Below the pieces are notes generated by a model. That model ran no database searches, was not told where the DNA came from, and worked only from the letters and a program-made list of their open reading frames with translations. The position numbers and the translations under genes were made by a program. A DNA stretch of 64,000 nt from Micromonospora sp. CB01531 (GTDB taxonomy: Bacteria > Actinomycetota > Actinomycetes > Mycobacteriales > Micromonosporaceae): positions 1-64,000 of the forward strand of contig NZ_LWLS01000001.1 in NCBI RefSeq assembly GCF_001905095.1, read 5' to 3'. Positions 33,114-41,298 of this stretch are shown piece after piece; positions within the stretch are counted from its first letter, which is position 1, and the number at the start of each line of letters is the position of its first letter.

Positions 33114-35804
33114 GTGACCGTGCTGCACGGACGAGTGGGGGAGCAGGCGACGATCGAGCGGCTCCTGGCGGCGGCCCGGAGCGGCCGGAGCGGAAGCCTG
33201 GTCATCCAAGGCCCGGCGGGGATCGGCAAGTCCGCGCTCCTGGAGCACGCCGCCGGGCGGGCCGAGGGCATGCGGGTGTTGCGCGGCGTCGGTGTCGAGT
33301 CCGAGGCGATGTTGCCGTTCGCCGCACTCCACCTGCTCCTGCGCACCGGGCTCGACCAGATCCACACGCTGCCCGCCGCGCAGGCCACCGCGCTCAACGC
33401 CGCTCTGGGGCTGGGCGACACCGCTCCGGAGAGCCGGTTCCTGGTCGGGCTGGCCACGCTGACCCTGCTCACCGAACTGGCCGGGGACGGCGCACTGCTC
33501 TGCCTCGTCGACGACGCGCAGTGGTTCGACCAGGCCTCCATCGACGCACTGATGTTCGCCGCCCGCCGCCTCGAGGCGGAAGGCGTCGTCATGCTCTTCG
33601 CCGCCCGCGCGGGCTTTCCCGCCGTGGGGCTGCCCGAGCTCCGGCTCGGCGGGCTGGACCGGGCAGCCGCCGCCGCCCTGCTCCCGGCCGACCTCCCACC
33701 GCAGGTACGACAGCGCCTCATCGACGAATCGGACGGCAATCCGCTGGCGCTCATCGAACTGCCCGCCGCACTCAGCACCGAGCAGCGGGCGGGACGACTC
33801 TCACCGGTGGGTGCGATGCCCGTCGCCGATCGGGTCCAGGAGGCGTTCCAGGCACAGATAGCCGCGCTGCCCGAGCCCGCGCGAACCGCGCTGCTGATCG
33901 CGGCGGCGGACGGCTCCGGTGAGCTGGAGACGCTGGTAGCCGCGGGCGCCACCCTCGACGCGCTGGGCGCGGCCGAGCGGAGCCGGCTGATCGAGGTCAA
34001 GGGGACCGTCGTCGGTTTCCGCCACCCCCTGATCCGGACTGCCGCCTACCAGGGCGCACCGGCCACCCGCCGCCTCGCCGTACACCGTGCCCTTGCCGAC
34101 GCCCTCACCCGCTCGCCGGCCGTCGACGCGGCCGACCGGCGGGCGTGGCACCTGGCCGCCGCCGCGCTCGGTCCCGACGAGGACATCGCCCGGGAGTTGG
34201 CGGAAGCCGCGGAACGGGCACGGACCCGCGGCGGCCACGCCGCGATCGCCGCGGCCTACGAGCGGGCCGCCGAACTCACCGCCGATCCGGTACGACGATC
34301 CGGACGACTCGCCGCCGCCGCGCTGGCGGCGAGTGACGCCGGACTGATGGATCGGGCCGCCGCCCTCGCCGACCGCGCCACACCCGACGTGGACGACCCG
34401 GACATGATCGCTGCGCTGATCCAGGTACGCGCCCATCGCGAATTCGAGCTGGGCGCACCGCTCGCGGCGGGCCGGATCATCATGGCCGGCGTCCCGCGCC
34501 TGGCATCCCGGTCCACCGAGCGGGCCACCTGGCTGCTGGTGGAGGCCATCCGCTGTGCGTGGTTCGCCGGCGACACCCAGCTGGCGGAGGAGGCCGCCGC
34601 CAGCCTCCGCGCGCTCCCCGCGATCGACTCGCCGCTGGTCAGCGGTGCGCTCGGGCTGGCCCGGCTGATGGGCGGTGACATCGGCGGTGGGATCACGCTC
34701 ATGGGTGAAGCGGTGGACGAACACCACCGCGCCGGGCTGGCCGTGCCCGGACTGACCTTCACCGCCTCGCTGTGTTTCGCGCTGGGCCGAGCCGCCCTCG
34801 GCGAGGAGATCACCGCCGGAGTCGTGGCGGACTGCCAGCGGAACGGGATGATCGGCTGGCTCGCCAACGCGCTCCTCGACCACGGACTCGCGCAGGGGTG
34901 GCGCGGCCGGTACGGCGAGGCCACCGCGACCCTCAACGCGGGGTTGCGGCTGGCGACGGACCTGGGCCACGAGCACCGGGTCAGCCACCTCACGTGCTCG
35001 CTCGCCTGGGTGCTCGCGCACCTCGCCGACGCGCAGGAGTGCCGGGCGAAGGCCGAAGCAGGCGTGGCGCGAGCCGACCAGCAGGGCATGGTGCTCGCGG
35101 CGGCCATCGGGCGGTGGGCCCTGGGCCTGCTCGACCTCGGCCTGGGCCGCCCGGACGCCGCCCTCCGGCAGCTGCAGGCCATCCCCGTCAGCAGCATCGC
35201 CGTTCTGTCCGCCCCGGACCAGGTCGAGGCAGCTGTCCGCAGCGGCCAGCCGGGGCAGGCGGCGGAGCCACTCGCCCGCTACCTAGCCTGGGCGGGGCAC
35301 GTCCGTCAGCCGTCGGCCGAAGCGATCGCGATGCGCTGCCGGGCGCTCGTCGAGGAGAACGAAGCGGCCTTCGCGCGGGCCGTGCAGCTCCATGACGACG
35401 CCCAGCCATACGAGCTGGCGAGGACGCGGCTCGCCTACGGCGAGTGGCTGCGCCGGGCGCGGCGGCGGTCGGACGCCCGCGCACAGTTGCGCGGCGCGCT
35501 GGAGATCTTCGACCGACTCGGTGCGGAGCTGTGGGCCGACCGCGCACGCGCTGAGCTGCGCGCGACCGGGACCGTGCCGGCGGCGCCGCGCAAGGCGGGC
35601 GATCCGCTCAGCGTGCTCACTCCCCAGGAACGCCAGGTCGTACGGCTGGCGGCCGGCGGCGCCTCCAACCGCGACATCGCCGCGCAGCTCTTCCTCAGCC
35701 CGCGCACCGTCGGCTACCACCTCTACAAGGCGTTCCCCAAACTCGGTGTCACCTCCCGAGCCCAACTGGCCGCCATCGCCCGGTCCTCCTCGACGCACAG
35801 CTGA
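33099..35804 (+). CDS. LAL-type LuxR family regulator (AAA ATPase plus LuxR helix-turn-helix)
   Basis: A 901-residue regulator. The N-terminal AAA/NTPase domain has Walker A VIQGPAGIGKSALLEHAA (about residues 35-52) and Walker B LLCLVDDAQWFDQ (about 135-147). A long helical TPR-like middle (about 350-800) follows, and the C-terminal LuxR helix-turn-helix (about 838-895) reads LTPQERQVVRLAAGGASNRD and IAAQLFLSPRTVGYHLYKAF. LAL regulators often activate nearby secondary-metabolism or catabolic genes in response to ATP and a ligand. GTG at 33099 lacks a clear ribosome-binding site; GTG at 33117 is an alternative. Its neighbours are a divergent membrane-protein gene and, 30 bp after its stop, the converging AraC gene beside the terpenoid operon. 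Confidence 0.92.
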   Translation: MTVASVTVLHGRVGEQATIERLLAAARSGRSGSLVIQGPAGIGKSALLEHAAGRAEGMRVLRGVGVESEAMLPFAALHLLLRTGLDQIHTLPAAQATALNAALGLGDTAPESRFLVGLATLTLLTELAGDGALLCLVDDAQWFDQASIDALMFAARRLEAEGVVMLFAARAGFPAVGLPELRLGGLDRAAAAALLPADLPPQVRQRLIDESDGNPLALIELPAALSTEQRAGRLSPVGAMPVADRVQEAFQAQIAALPEPARTALLIAAADGSGELETLVAAGATLDALGAAERSRLIEVKGTVVGFRHPLIRTAAYQGAPATRRLAVHRALADALTRSPAVDAADRRAWHLAAAALGPDEDIARELAEAAERARTRGGHAAIAAAYERAAELTADPVRRSGRLAAAALAASDAGLMDRAAALADRATPDVDDPDMIAALIQVRAHREFELGAPLAAGRIIMAGVPRLASRSTERATWLLVEAIRCAWFAGDTQLAEEAAASLRALPAIDSPLVSGALGLARLMGGDIGGGITLMGEAVDEHHRAGLAVPGLTFTASLCFALGRAALGEEITAGVVADCQRNGMIGWLANALLDHGLAQGWRGRYGEATATLNAGLRLATDLGHEHRVSHLTCSLAWVLAHLADAQECRAKAEAGVARADQQGMVLAAAIGRWALGLLDLGLGRPDAALRQLQAIPVSSIAVLSAPDQVEAAVRSGQPGQAAEPLARYLAWAGHVRQPSAEAIAMRCRALVEENEAAFARAVQLHDDAQPYELARTRLAYGEWLRRARRRSDARAQLRGALEIFDRLGAELWADRARAELRATGTVPAAPRKAGDPLSVLTPQERQVVRLAAGGASNRDIAAQLFLSPRTVGYHLYKAFPKLGVTSRAQLAAIARSSSTHS

Positions 35805-35833
35805 CGGCCGGGCCCAGGAGCGCCAACGGGAGT

Positions 35834-36826
35834 TCAAGGCTGGCGGTGCTGATCGCGGTACTCCTGTGGCGACATGCCGTAACACGCCTTGAAGAGCCGA
35901 CTGAAGTGCGCTTTGTCGGCGAACCCCCAGCGGGCGGCAATTCTCTGGATCGCTTGGTGGGCCAACCGGGGATTGATCAGATCCCGCTGGCACCGGTCCA
36001 GGCGTCGTTGGCGGATCAATCCCGCCACGGTGTGGTCCTCCTGCTCGAAGAGGCGGTGCAGGGTGCGCAGCGAGATGTGGTGGGCCGCGGCGACCGAGCT
36101 GGGGTTGAGTTCACTGTCGCCAAGGTTCTTCTCGATGAAGGCCCGGATCTCCGCACGCAGCGCACGTTCCCGGAGGTCGACCGGGAGTGTCTCTTGAACC
36201 TCCAGGCGCTGCGCCAGGGCGCCGGCGGCGAGGTCCAGCGCCATCATGCCGAGCCTCGGCGCATCACTCGCGGCAAACTGCTCGGGGTACGTCACCAGGC
36301 GCTGAACGAACTGAGCGAGCAGGGCCGCCATACCTGTATCCGAGGGGATCGAGGTGGCGAGCAACCGGCGTACCCGGTCGGGATGCAGGGGCAACGACTG
36401 ACGCGAGATGAGAAGGGAGATGGAGCCCGCGAGCACCGGCCCGTCCGAGAAGTGCGAGCCGGTGAACGGCCGGCTGTTGTCAAGCAGGGTGAACGACGAC
36501 GGCTCCAGGGGCGACTCTGTGCGGTCCTGGATAGCGACGCTCGACCCGGTTGTCATCAGCACCAACTGGTACGTGTCGGGTTGCGATTTGCGCACCAGGC
36601 GCGGCGATCGGATGGTTTCCAGGGTTGGGTAGTGCAGCTCCGCCAGCCGGACACTGCCCAGGTCCACCCGCTTTGCCAGGGCCGTGAAGTTGTCGATGTG
36701 CGGGCATCTGACGTGGGTCGGCGCGGCCTCCTGCGAGACGATCTCATACCAACAGGCAAAGCGGTCCGCTGGTGGAAGTAGAGACGTATCGAGAATCTCG
36801 GTAGGGAGCACCCGGGTCACCTCCAC
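35834..36826 (-). CDS. AraC family regulator with AraC-binding-like N-terminal domain
   Basis: About 330 residues. The N-terminal domain (about 1-195: ADRFACWYEIVSQEAAPTHV, DTYQLVLMTTGSSVAIQDRT) is the cupin-like ligand domain of the FeaR/NphR-type group; the C-terminal double helix-turn-helix (about 220-325) contains NPSSVAAAHHISLRTLHRLF and IAARWGFADKAHFSRLFKAC. The start is uncertain: GTG at 36826 or 36820, because the frame continues upstream without a ribosome-binding site. It is divergent from the P450/terpene operon across a region with two 23-bp direct repeats, the site type AraC proteins usually bind, so it is the prime candidate for its activator. Confidence 0.88.
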   Translation of the reverse strand: MEVTRVLPTEILDTSLLPPADRFACWYEIVSQEAAPTHVRCPHIDNFTALAKRVDLGSVRLAELHYPTLETIRSPRLVRKSQPDTYQLVLMTTGSSVAIQDRTESPLEPSSFTLLDNSRPFTGSHFSDGPVLAGSISLLISRQSLPLHPDRVRRLLATSIPSDTGMAALLAQFVQRLVTYPEQFAASDAPRLGMMALDLAAGALAQRLEVQETLPVDLRERALRAEIRAFIEKNLGDSELNPSSVAAAHHISLRTLHRLFEQEDHTVAGLIRQRRLDRCQRDLINPRLAHQAIQRIAARWGFADKAHFSRLFKACYGMSPQEYRDQHRQP

Positions 36827-37230
36827 CCTGCCATCGGTCCGGTCGAGGGATGTTACATATGAGGGGCTTCCAGCGACATGAGTGGTAACGGCAAGGTGAT
36901 GTCCGCTGCGGCGCCTCGACTCGGCCAGGCGGGAACGCCTGGTCGAAGGATCGGGTGACCGTGCCGGCGGAGCGTGGGTGACCGGCTCCGGCGCGGATGC
37001 GTCCGTGCCCACGCACGGGTTGAGCGCTCAGTCAACATGCCACCCCACGGGTTGACCGCTCAGTCAACCTGATGGACACACCCCATCGCCCGAAGGTCCG
37101 GTGAGGACGGTGGACATATCTGGCGTTGCGGGGCGATGCGTGCGATGATCATCAAGGGCCTTGCTTTCACGAGACCTACCTGGCCGCAGTCGCCATAGGC
37201 CCGGTTGCACGACAGATCGTGGAGGTGCTC
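36827..37230. promoter_or_regulatory. Control region between the araC and P450/terpene genes
   Basis: About 400 bp without a convincing gene. It contains the direct repeats at 37014-37068, 163-217 bp upstream of the P450 start, and a ribosome-binding site GGAGG at 37221-37225. Longer frames of both flanking genes enter it, but none has coding-like composition or its own ribosome-binding site. Confidence 0.6.
37014..37068. repeat. Two 23-bp direct repeats, each with an internal inverted repeat
   Basis: Copy 1 is at 37014-37036 and copy 2 at 37046-37068, 22 of 23 bases identical, 32 bp apart start to start (three helical turns). Each reads CACGG followed by GTTGA(C/G)CGCTCAGTCAAC; in copy 2 GTTGAC and GTCAAC are perfect inverted halves 6 bp apart. 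They are likely tandem operators for the terpenoid operon. Confidence 0.8.
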
Positions 37231-38601
37231 ATGTCCGAGGCGCAGGTCGTCGCCGGCCAGGCCAGGTCCGTTCCCCTGCGCCGCGCACTGCCGCACCTGG
37301 TCCGGGACCCGTTGGGAGCGCTTGTCCACTTCGGCAACCAGGCCGGCGGCGAGGTCGTACGGCTCAACCTCGGCACCTTCCGCCCATACCTGGTCACTCA
37401 CCCAGAGCACCTGCAGCAGATCCTGCGCGACAGGACCAACTACATCCGCGACCCCGAGAGCATGCTCTGGCGGGGGGTCCGGCGGGTGGTCGGTGACGCG
37501 GTCCTCGTCACCGAGGGCGAGTTGTGGGAGTCCAGCCGGGACACCCTGCAACCGTTGTTCACCGCCAAGCGTGCCGAGATGCTGATCGACCGGATGGCGG
37601 TGGCGATCGCCGAGGCGGTCGACGCTCTGGATGAGCCCGCACGAGCGGGCCAGGCCGTCGACGCCATCACCCTGATGTCGCGGGTCGTATGCCAGGCCAC
37701 CACGCGGGTGCTCTTCGGCAAGAAGATCCCGGTGCCAGATGCGCTCCAGATCTACGCCCACCTGGACACGATCACGCGGACGATGGTGTCTCGTCTGCTC
37801 GCCCCCGGGTTGCCCTACTGGATTCCACTGCCAGGCGACCGCGCCTTCCGTAACGCCGTGGCAGGCATCGACTCGTTGGTTCTGCCGATCATCCGCAAGG
37901 AGCGGGCGGACCCGGGCGACGGCGACGACATCATCGCGACGCTGTGCCGTCCACGGGCTGACGGGTTCCAGGCCAGCGAGGAGCAGATCCGCAGCGATGT
38001 GGTCGCCATGTTCTCCACGGCCAACGAGACCACGATCGGCGTCCTGTCCTGGCTGTGGCCGGTCCTCGAGACGCATCCCGAGGTGGCCTCCCGGCTCTAT
38101 GCCGAGATCGACGAGGTGGTCGGGCACGGGCCGGTGCAGCGGACGCACATCCCGGAACTGCGCTACACCCGGATGGTCCTGGACGAGATGCTGCGGCTCT
38201 GGCCGGCGGGCTGGACCATCCCGCGTACGGCGGTAGGGGAGCAGGTCCTGGGCGGCGTCCGGATCGAGGCCGGGGCGACGATCCTGGTGAGCCCGTACGC
38301 GACGCAGCGGATGGAGGCGTTCTGGGATCGCCCGGAGGTCTTCGACCCGGAACGGTTCGCCCCCGACCGGCCGAAGCGGCGGTACCGCTACAGCTACTTC
38401 CCCTTCGGGGGCGGCCCGCATCAGTGCATCGGCCAATACCTTTTCCTGCTCGAGGCCCCCATCATCATGGCCACGCTCCTGAGCCGGTTCCGATTCCGGC
38501 TCGGGCAGCCGGCCGATCTCAAGCCGCGGCTCGGCGCCTCGCTGCGGCCCCGGCCGAACACGGTCACTCTGCTACCGCGCGAACGCGCCTCGGTCTCGTG
38601 A
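37231..38601 (+). CDS. Cytochrome P450
   Basis: A 456-residue haem monooxygenase. Motifs: I-helix FSTANETTIG (about 261-270; the usual A-G before xET is T-A here), K-helix E319-MLR322, PERF near 374-377, and the haem loop FPFGGGPHQCIGQ with the proximal Cys399. No TM anchor, so it is a soluble bacterial type needing external ferredoxin and reductase, which are not in the window. The PFGGGPHQCIG loop with YATQR resembles CYP102/CYP110-like lineages more than most actinobacterial CYP105/107 types. ATG at 37231 has GGAGG. The stop overlaps the class I terpene synthase start (GTGA). It probably oxidises the terpene made by the two cyclases. Confidence 0.94.
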   Translation: MSEAQVVAGQARSVPLRRALPHLVRDPLGALVHFGNQAGGEVVRLNLGTFRPYLVTHPEHLQQILRDRTNYIRDPESMLWRGVRRVVGDAVLVTEGELWESSRDTLQPLFTAKRAEMLIDRMAVAIAEAVDALDEPARAGQAVDAITLMSRVVCQATTRVLFGKKIPVPDALQIYAHLDTITRTMVSRLLAPGLPYWIPLPGDRAFRNAVAGIDSLVLPIIRKERADPGDGDDIIATLCRPRADGFQASEEQIRSDVVAMFSTANETTIGVLSWLWPVLETHPEVASRLYAEIDEVVGHGPVQRTHIPELRYTRMVLDEMLRLWPAGWTIPRTAVGEQVLGGVRIEAGATILVSPYATQRMEAFWDRPEVFDPERFAPDRPKRRYRYSYFPFGGGPHQCIGQYLFLLEAPIIMATLLSRFRFRLGQPADLKPRLGASLRPRPNTVTLLPRERASVS

Positions 38602-39518
38602 CTTCGGGCCCGCACGTACCGCTCACCGCAGCCGACCTGCTCACCGTGGCAGAGCACGGACGGATCTGCGGGTTGGCCGCCATGCTCGAACGTGATCTAC
38701 ACGAGGTCGTGTCCCGCCACCAGGATCTGTTCACCGCGCGGCCCTTCGACCCGACCCTGGTCAGCAGCATCGCGATGTCGATCGCCTTCACCGCCCCCGA
38801 GTACACAGCCCAGCAACTACGGCCGACGGCTCGGACTGTGCTGTGGGTGTTTGCGGCGGACTGGCAGATCGATTATCTGGCGCGAACGGCAGACGACGTG
38901 CGGGCACTCGTCGCTGGCTGCCTCGCAGTCGCGGACGGAAGCCCACCCCCCGATCCGCACCCCCTCGCCCGGCTGTTGGCCGAGATCCACGACGAACTGG
39001 CTGCGACGCCGGCGTTCGCGGCTATGCAGCCGGTGTGGCGAGAAGAGCTCGGGCGCATGTTCGCGGCGATGGCGCAGGAGTTGAGGTGGAAGAACGCGCA
39101 CGAGGCGGCACCAGCTTCCCGACGTGCGGCTCCCACCCTCGACGAGTACCTCGCCAACGCCGACAATGTCGCCGGCGTGCTGGTCAGCGTGACGCACTGG
39201 GCCCACCTCGATGATCCGGACAGCCACGACCACCTTGACGATCTGAGAGCCGCCAGCCGCGAGGTGCAGCGCGCAATCCGGCTGATCAACGATCTGGCCA
39301 CATATCCGCGCGACCTCCAATGGGGAGATCTGAACGCGCTCACGCTCGTGAGTGACTCGACCGAGGTGACCGCCAGGCTCGCAACGGTCATCGAGGGCTG
39401 CCACGACCTGATCCGGCCACTGGAAACAACCTGCCCCCAGCAGGCCGCTTTCCTGAAGCGCCAAGTCACGTTCACCAGCGGTTTCTACCAGGTGTCAGAC
39501 TTTTGGGGCAGCCTGTGA
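38598..39518 (+). CDS. Class I terpene synthase-like protein
   Basis: A 306-residue all-helical protein. The first metal-binding motif appears as D88-WQI-D92 in VLWVFAADWQIDYLA, and the second as N231-D232-LA-T235-YPR-D239 in RLINDLATYPRDLQWGDLNA, with Asp in place of the usual final Glu. Size and motif spacing fit bacterial class I synthases that act after a class II cyclase. It would ionise a bicyclic or linear diphosphate, release pyrophosphate and cyclise or hydroxylate the cation. The GTG start overlaps the P450 stop and its own stop overlaps the class II gene start, so the three are translationally coupled. Divergence of both motifs leaves catalytic competence to be tested. Confidence 0.85.
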   Translation: MTSGPHVPLTAADLLTVAEHGRICGLAAMLERDLHEVVSRHQDLFTARPFDPTLVSSIAMSIAFTAPEYTAQQLRPTARTVLWVFAADWQIDYLARTADDVRALVAGCLAVADGSPPPDPHPLARLLAEIHDELAATPAFAAMQPVWREELGRMFAAMAQELRWKNAHEAAPASRRAAPTLDEYLANADNVAGVLVSVTHWAHLDDPDSHDHLDDLRAASREVQRAIRLINDLATYPRDLQWGDLNALTLVSDSTEVTARLATVIEGCHDLIRPLETTCPQQAAFLKRQVTFTSGFYQVSDFWGSL

Positions 39519-41176
39519 GTAGCCAAGGCGCCCCCACGGCCGACAGCGCCACGGACGGCGACATCGGCTTCGCCGTTCGTGATCTGATCGCCGGTTTGAC
39601 GGCGAAGCCGTGGGGTCAAGTCGCCCCCTCCGTCTACGAGACCGGGCGGCTCGTGACGCTGGCCCCATGGCTCGAGGGGCACACCGAGCGCATCACCTTC
39701 CTGTTGCGAAGCCAGCGGGCGGACGGAGGTTGGGGCCCGCCACAGGGTTACGCGCTGGTGCCCACGCTGAGCGCCACCGAGGCGCTGCTCGCGACCCTCC
39801 GCACCGATGGACCCGGAGCGCAGCGGGACCACGGGGAAGCGCAGCTGGTCAGCGCGGCCGCCCGCGGCCTGCAGGCGCTCACCAGGTGGCTACGCGCGGA
39901 TCTGGTGGTGCCGGACACGCCGGCAGCGGACATCATCGTGCCGTCCCTGGTGACAGCGATCAATCAGCACCTGGAACGACTTGAGGACCCGCCGAACCCC
40001 TGCCTCGGGTCCTGGCACGGGGTGCGCTTGGCCCTGCCGGCGGGAATGGACAACAGCCGCCTCGCCAAGGTTCGACACGCTCTGGCGGCCGGTGCCGCGT
40101 TGCCCGGTAAGCTGCTGCACTTCCTGGAGGTCCTGGGCCCTGCTGCCCGCCGCGCCGCCGGCATCCACCCCATGCCGCCAGGCACGGTCGGCGCCTCGCC
40201 GGCGGCGACCGCTGCCTGGATCGGCGACCCCGACACCCTCGCCCCCGCCCACCCGGCCCGGGCTCACCTGACGGCAGTGGCGGGGCGCGGAACGGTACCC
40301 TGTCCGCTCCCCATCACAGTCTTCGAACAGGCGTGGGTGGTGAGCGGACTTGCACGCGCCGGCATGCAGTTCGCGGTGCCCCCAGAAATCGTGGCAAGCC
40401 TGGGTGCCGCGATGGGACCGGTGGGCACCCCCACCGGGCCAGGGCTTCCTGCTGACGCGGACACCACAGCGGTCGCCCTGTACGCGCTCGGAAAGCTCGG
40501 CCACCCGGTAGAACCCGCTGGTTTGTGGACGTACGAGACCGCGGACGGGTTCTGCACCTGGCCGGGTGAGGACGGCTTCTCGGTCACCACCAACGCACAC
40601 GTCCTGGACGCCTTCGGCCAGTATCTGCACAGCACCGATCCGGCACCCCGCTACGCCACGGCCACTGCTCGGCTGACGGCCGTTCTGCGAGAACACCAGC
40701 AGCCTGATGGACAGTGGCACGACCGGTGGCACGCCTCGCCGTACTACGCCACCGCGTGCTGCACCCGGGCGCTCAACGACTTCGGCCGCGGGTCCACAGC
40801 CGAGTCGGTGGCCAAGGCCGTCGACTGGGTGCTGTCGACCCAACGGTCCGACGGATCGTGGGGACGGTGGGACAGCACCGCTGAGGAGACCGCGTACGCG
40901 CTGCAGGTGCTGCTGTCCACGCGCCCGCAGGCTGCTGGAGTTGGCACGGTCGTGCGGCGCGGCTACTCGTACCTGCGCCACGCCGCCGGCCGCGGCGCTG
41001 ATCCTCCCCTCTGGTACGGCAAAGAGCTCTACCACCCGAGGGCGATCGTCCGGGCCGCGGTGCTCGCCGCACTGCATCTCGCGCGGCAGCACCCGGGTCT
41101 GACCACAGTGGAGGCTAGTGCAATCGCGTCCAAACCCGGACAGGCTGCCGGCAAGACGGTGATCAGGGACGCTTGA
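39515..41176 (+). CDS. Class II terpene cyclase with a DxDTT motif
   Basis: A 553-residue betagamma-didomain cyclase without the plant-type alpha domain. It has QRADGGWG (about 67-74) and QRSDGSWGRW (about 443-452) QW-like repeats, a PLWYGKELYHPRAIVRA segment near 499-513, and the catalytic loop LPADADTTAVALYALG. Here D314-A-D316-T-T replaces the usual DxDD; D316 aligns with the general acid. As I recall, DxDTT variants have been reported for drimenyl-diphosphate synthases, while ent-CPP and labdane-type synthases carry DxDD. The product may thus be a drimane-type sesquiterpene or a labdane-type diterpene diphosphate. The GTG start overlaps the class I stop. Confidence 0.88.
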   Translation: MSSQGAPTADSATDGDIGFAVRDLIAGLTAKPWGQVAPSVYETGRLVTLAPWLEGHTERITFLLRSQRADGGWGPPQGYALVPTLSATEALLATLRTDGPGAQRDHGEAQLVSAAARGLQALTRWLRADLVVPDTPAADIIVPSLVTAINQHLERLEDPPNPCLGSWHGVRLALPAGMDNSRLAKVRHALAAGAALPGKLLHFLEVLGPAARRAAGIHPMPPGTVGASPAATAAWIGDPDTLAPAHPARAHLTAVAGRGTVPCPLPITVFEQAWVVSGLARAGMQFAVPPEIVASLGAAMGPVGTPTGPGLPADADTTAVALYALGKLGHPVEPAGLWTYETADGFCTWPGEDGFSVTTNAHVLDAFGQYLHSTDPAPRYATATARLTAVLREHQQPDGQWHDRWHASPYYATACCTRALNDFGRGSTAESVAKAVDWVLSTQRSDGSWGRWDSTAEETAYALQVLLSTRPQAAGVGTVVRRGYSYLRHAAGRGADPPLWYGKELYHPRAIVRAAVLAALHLARQHPGLTTVEASAIASKPGQAAGKTVIRDA

Positions 41177-41298
41177 GGGATTGTTCGGGCACTGCTAGCG
41201 TGCCCCGTTGTCGCGCGCCGACGGCTCGCACGCACCCAGGTACCTCAAATTCACCAAGCTGTATGCCAGATGCTTCAACGGCTGACTGGGACGGTGTA

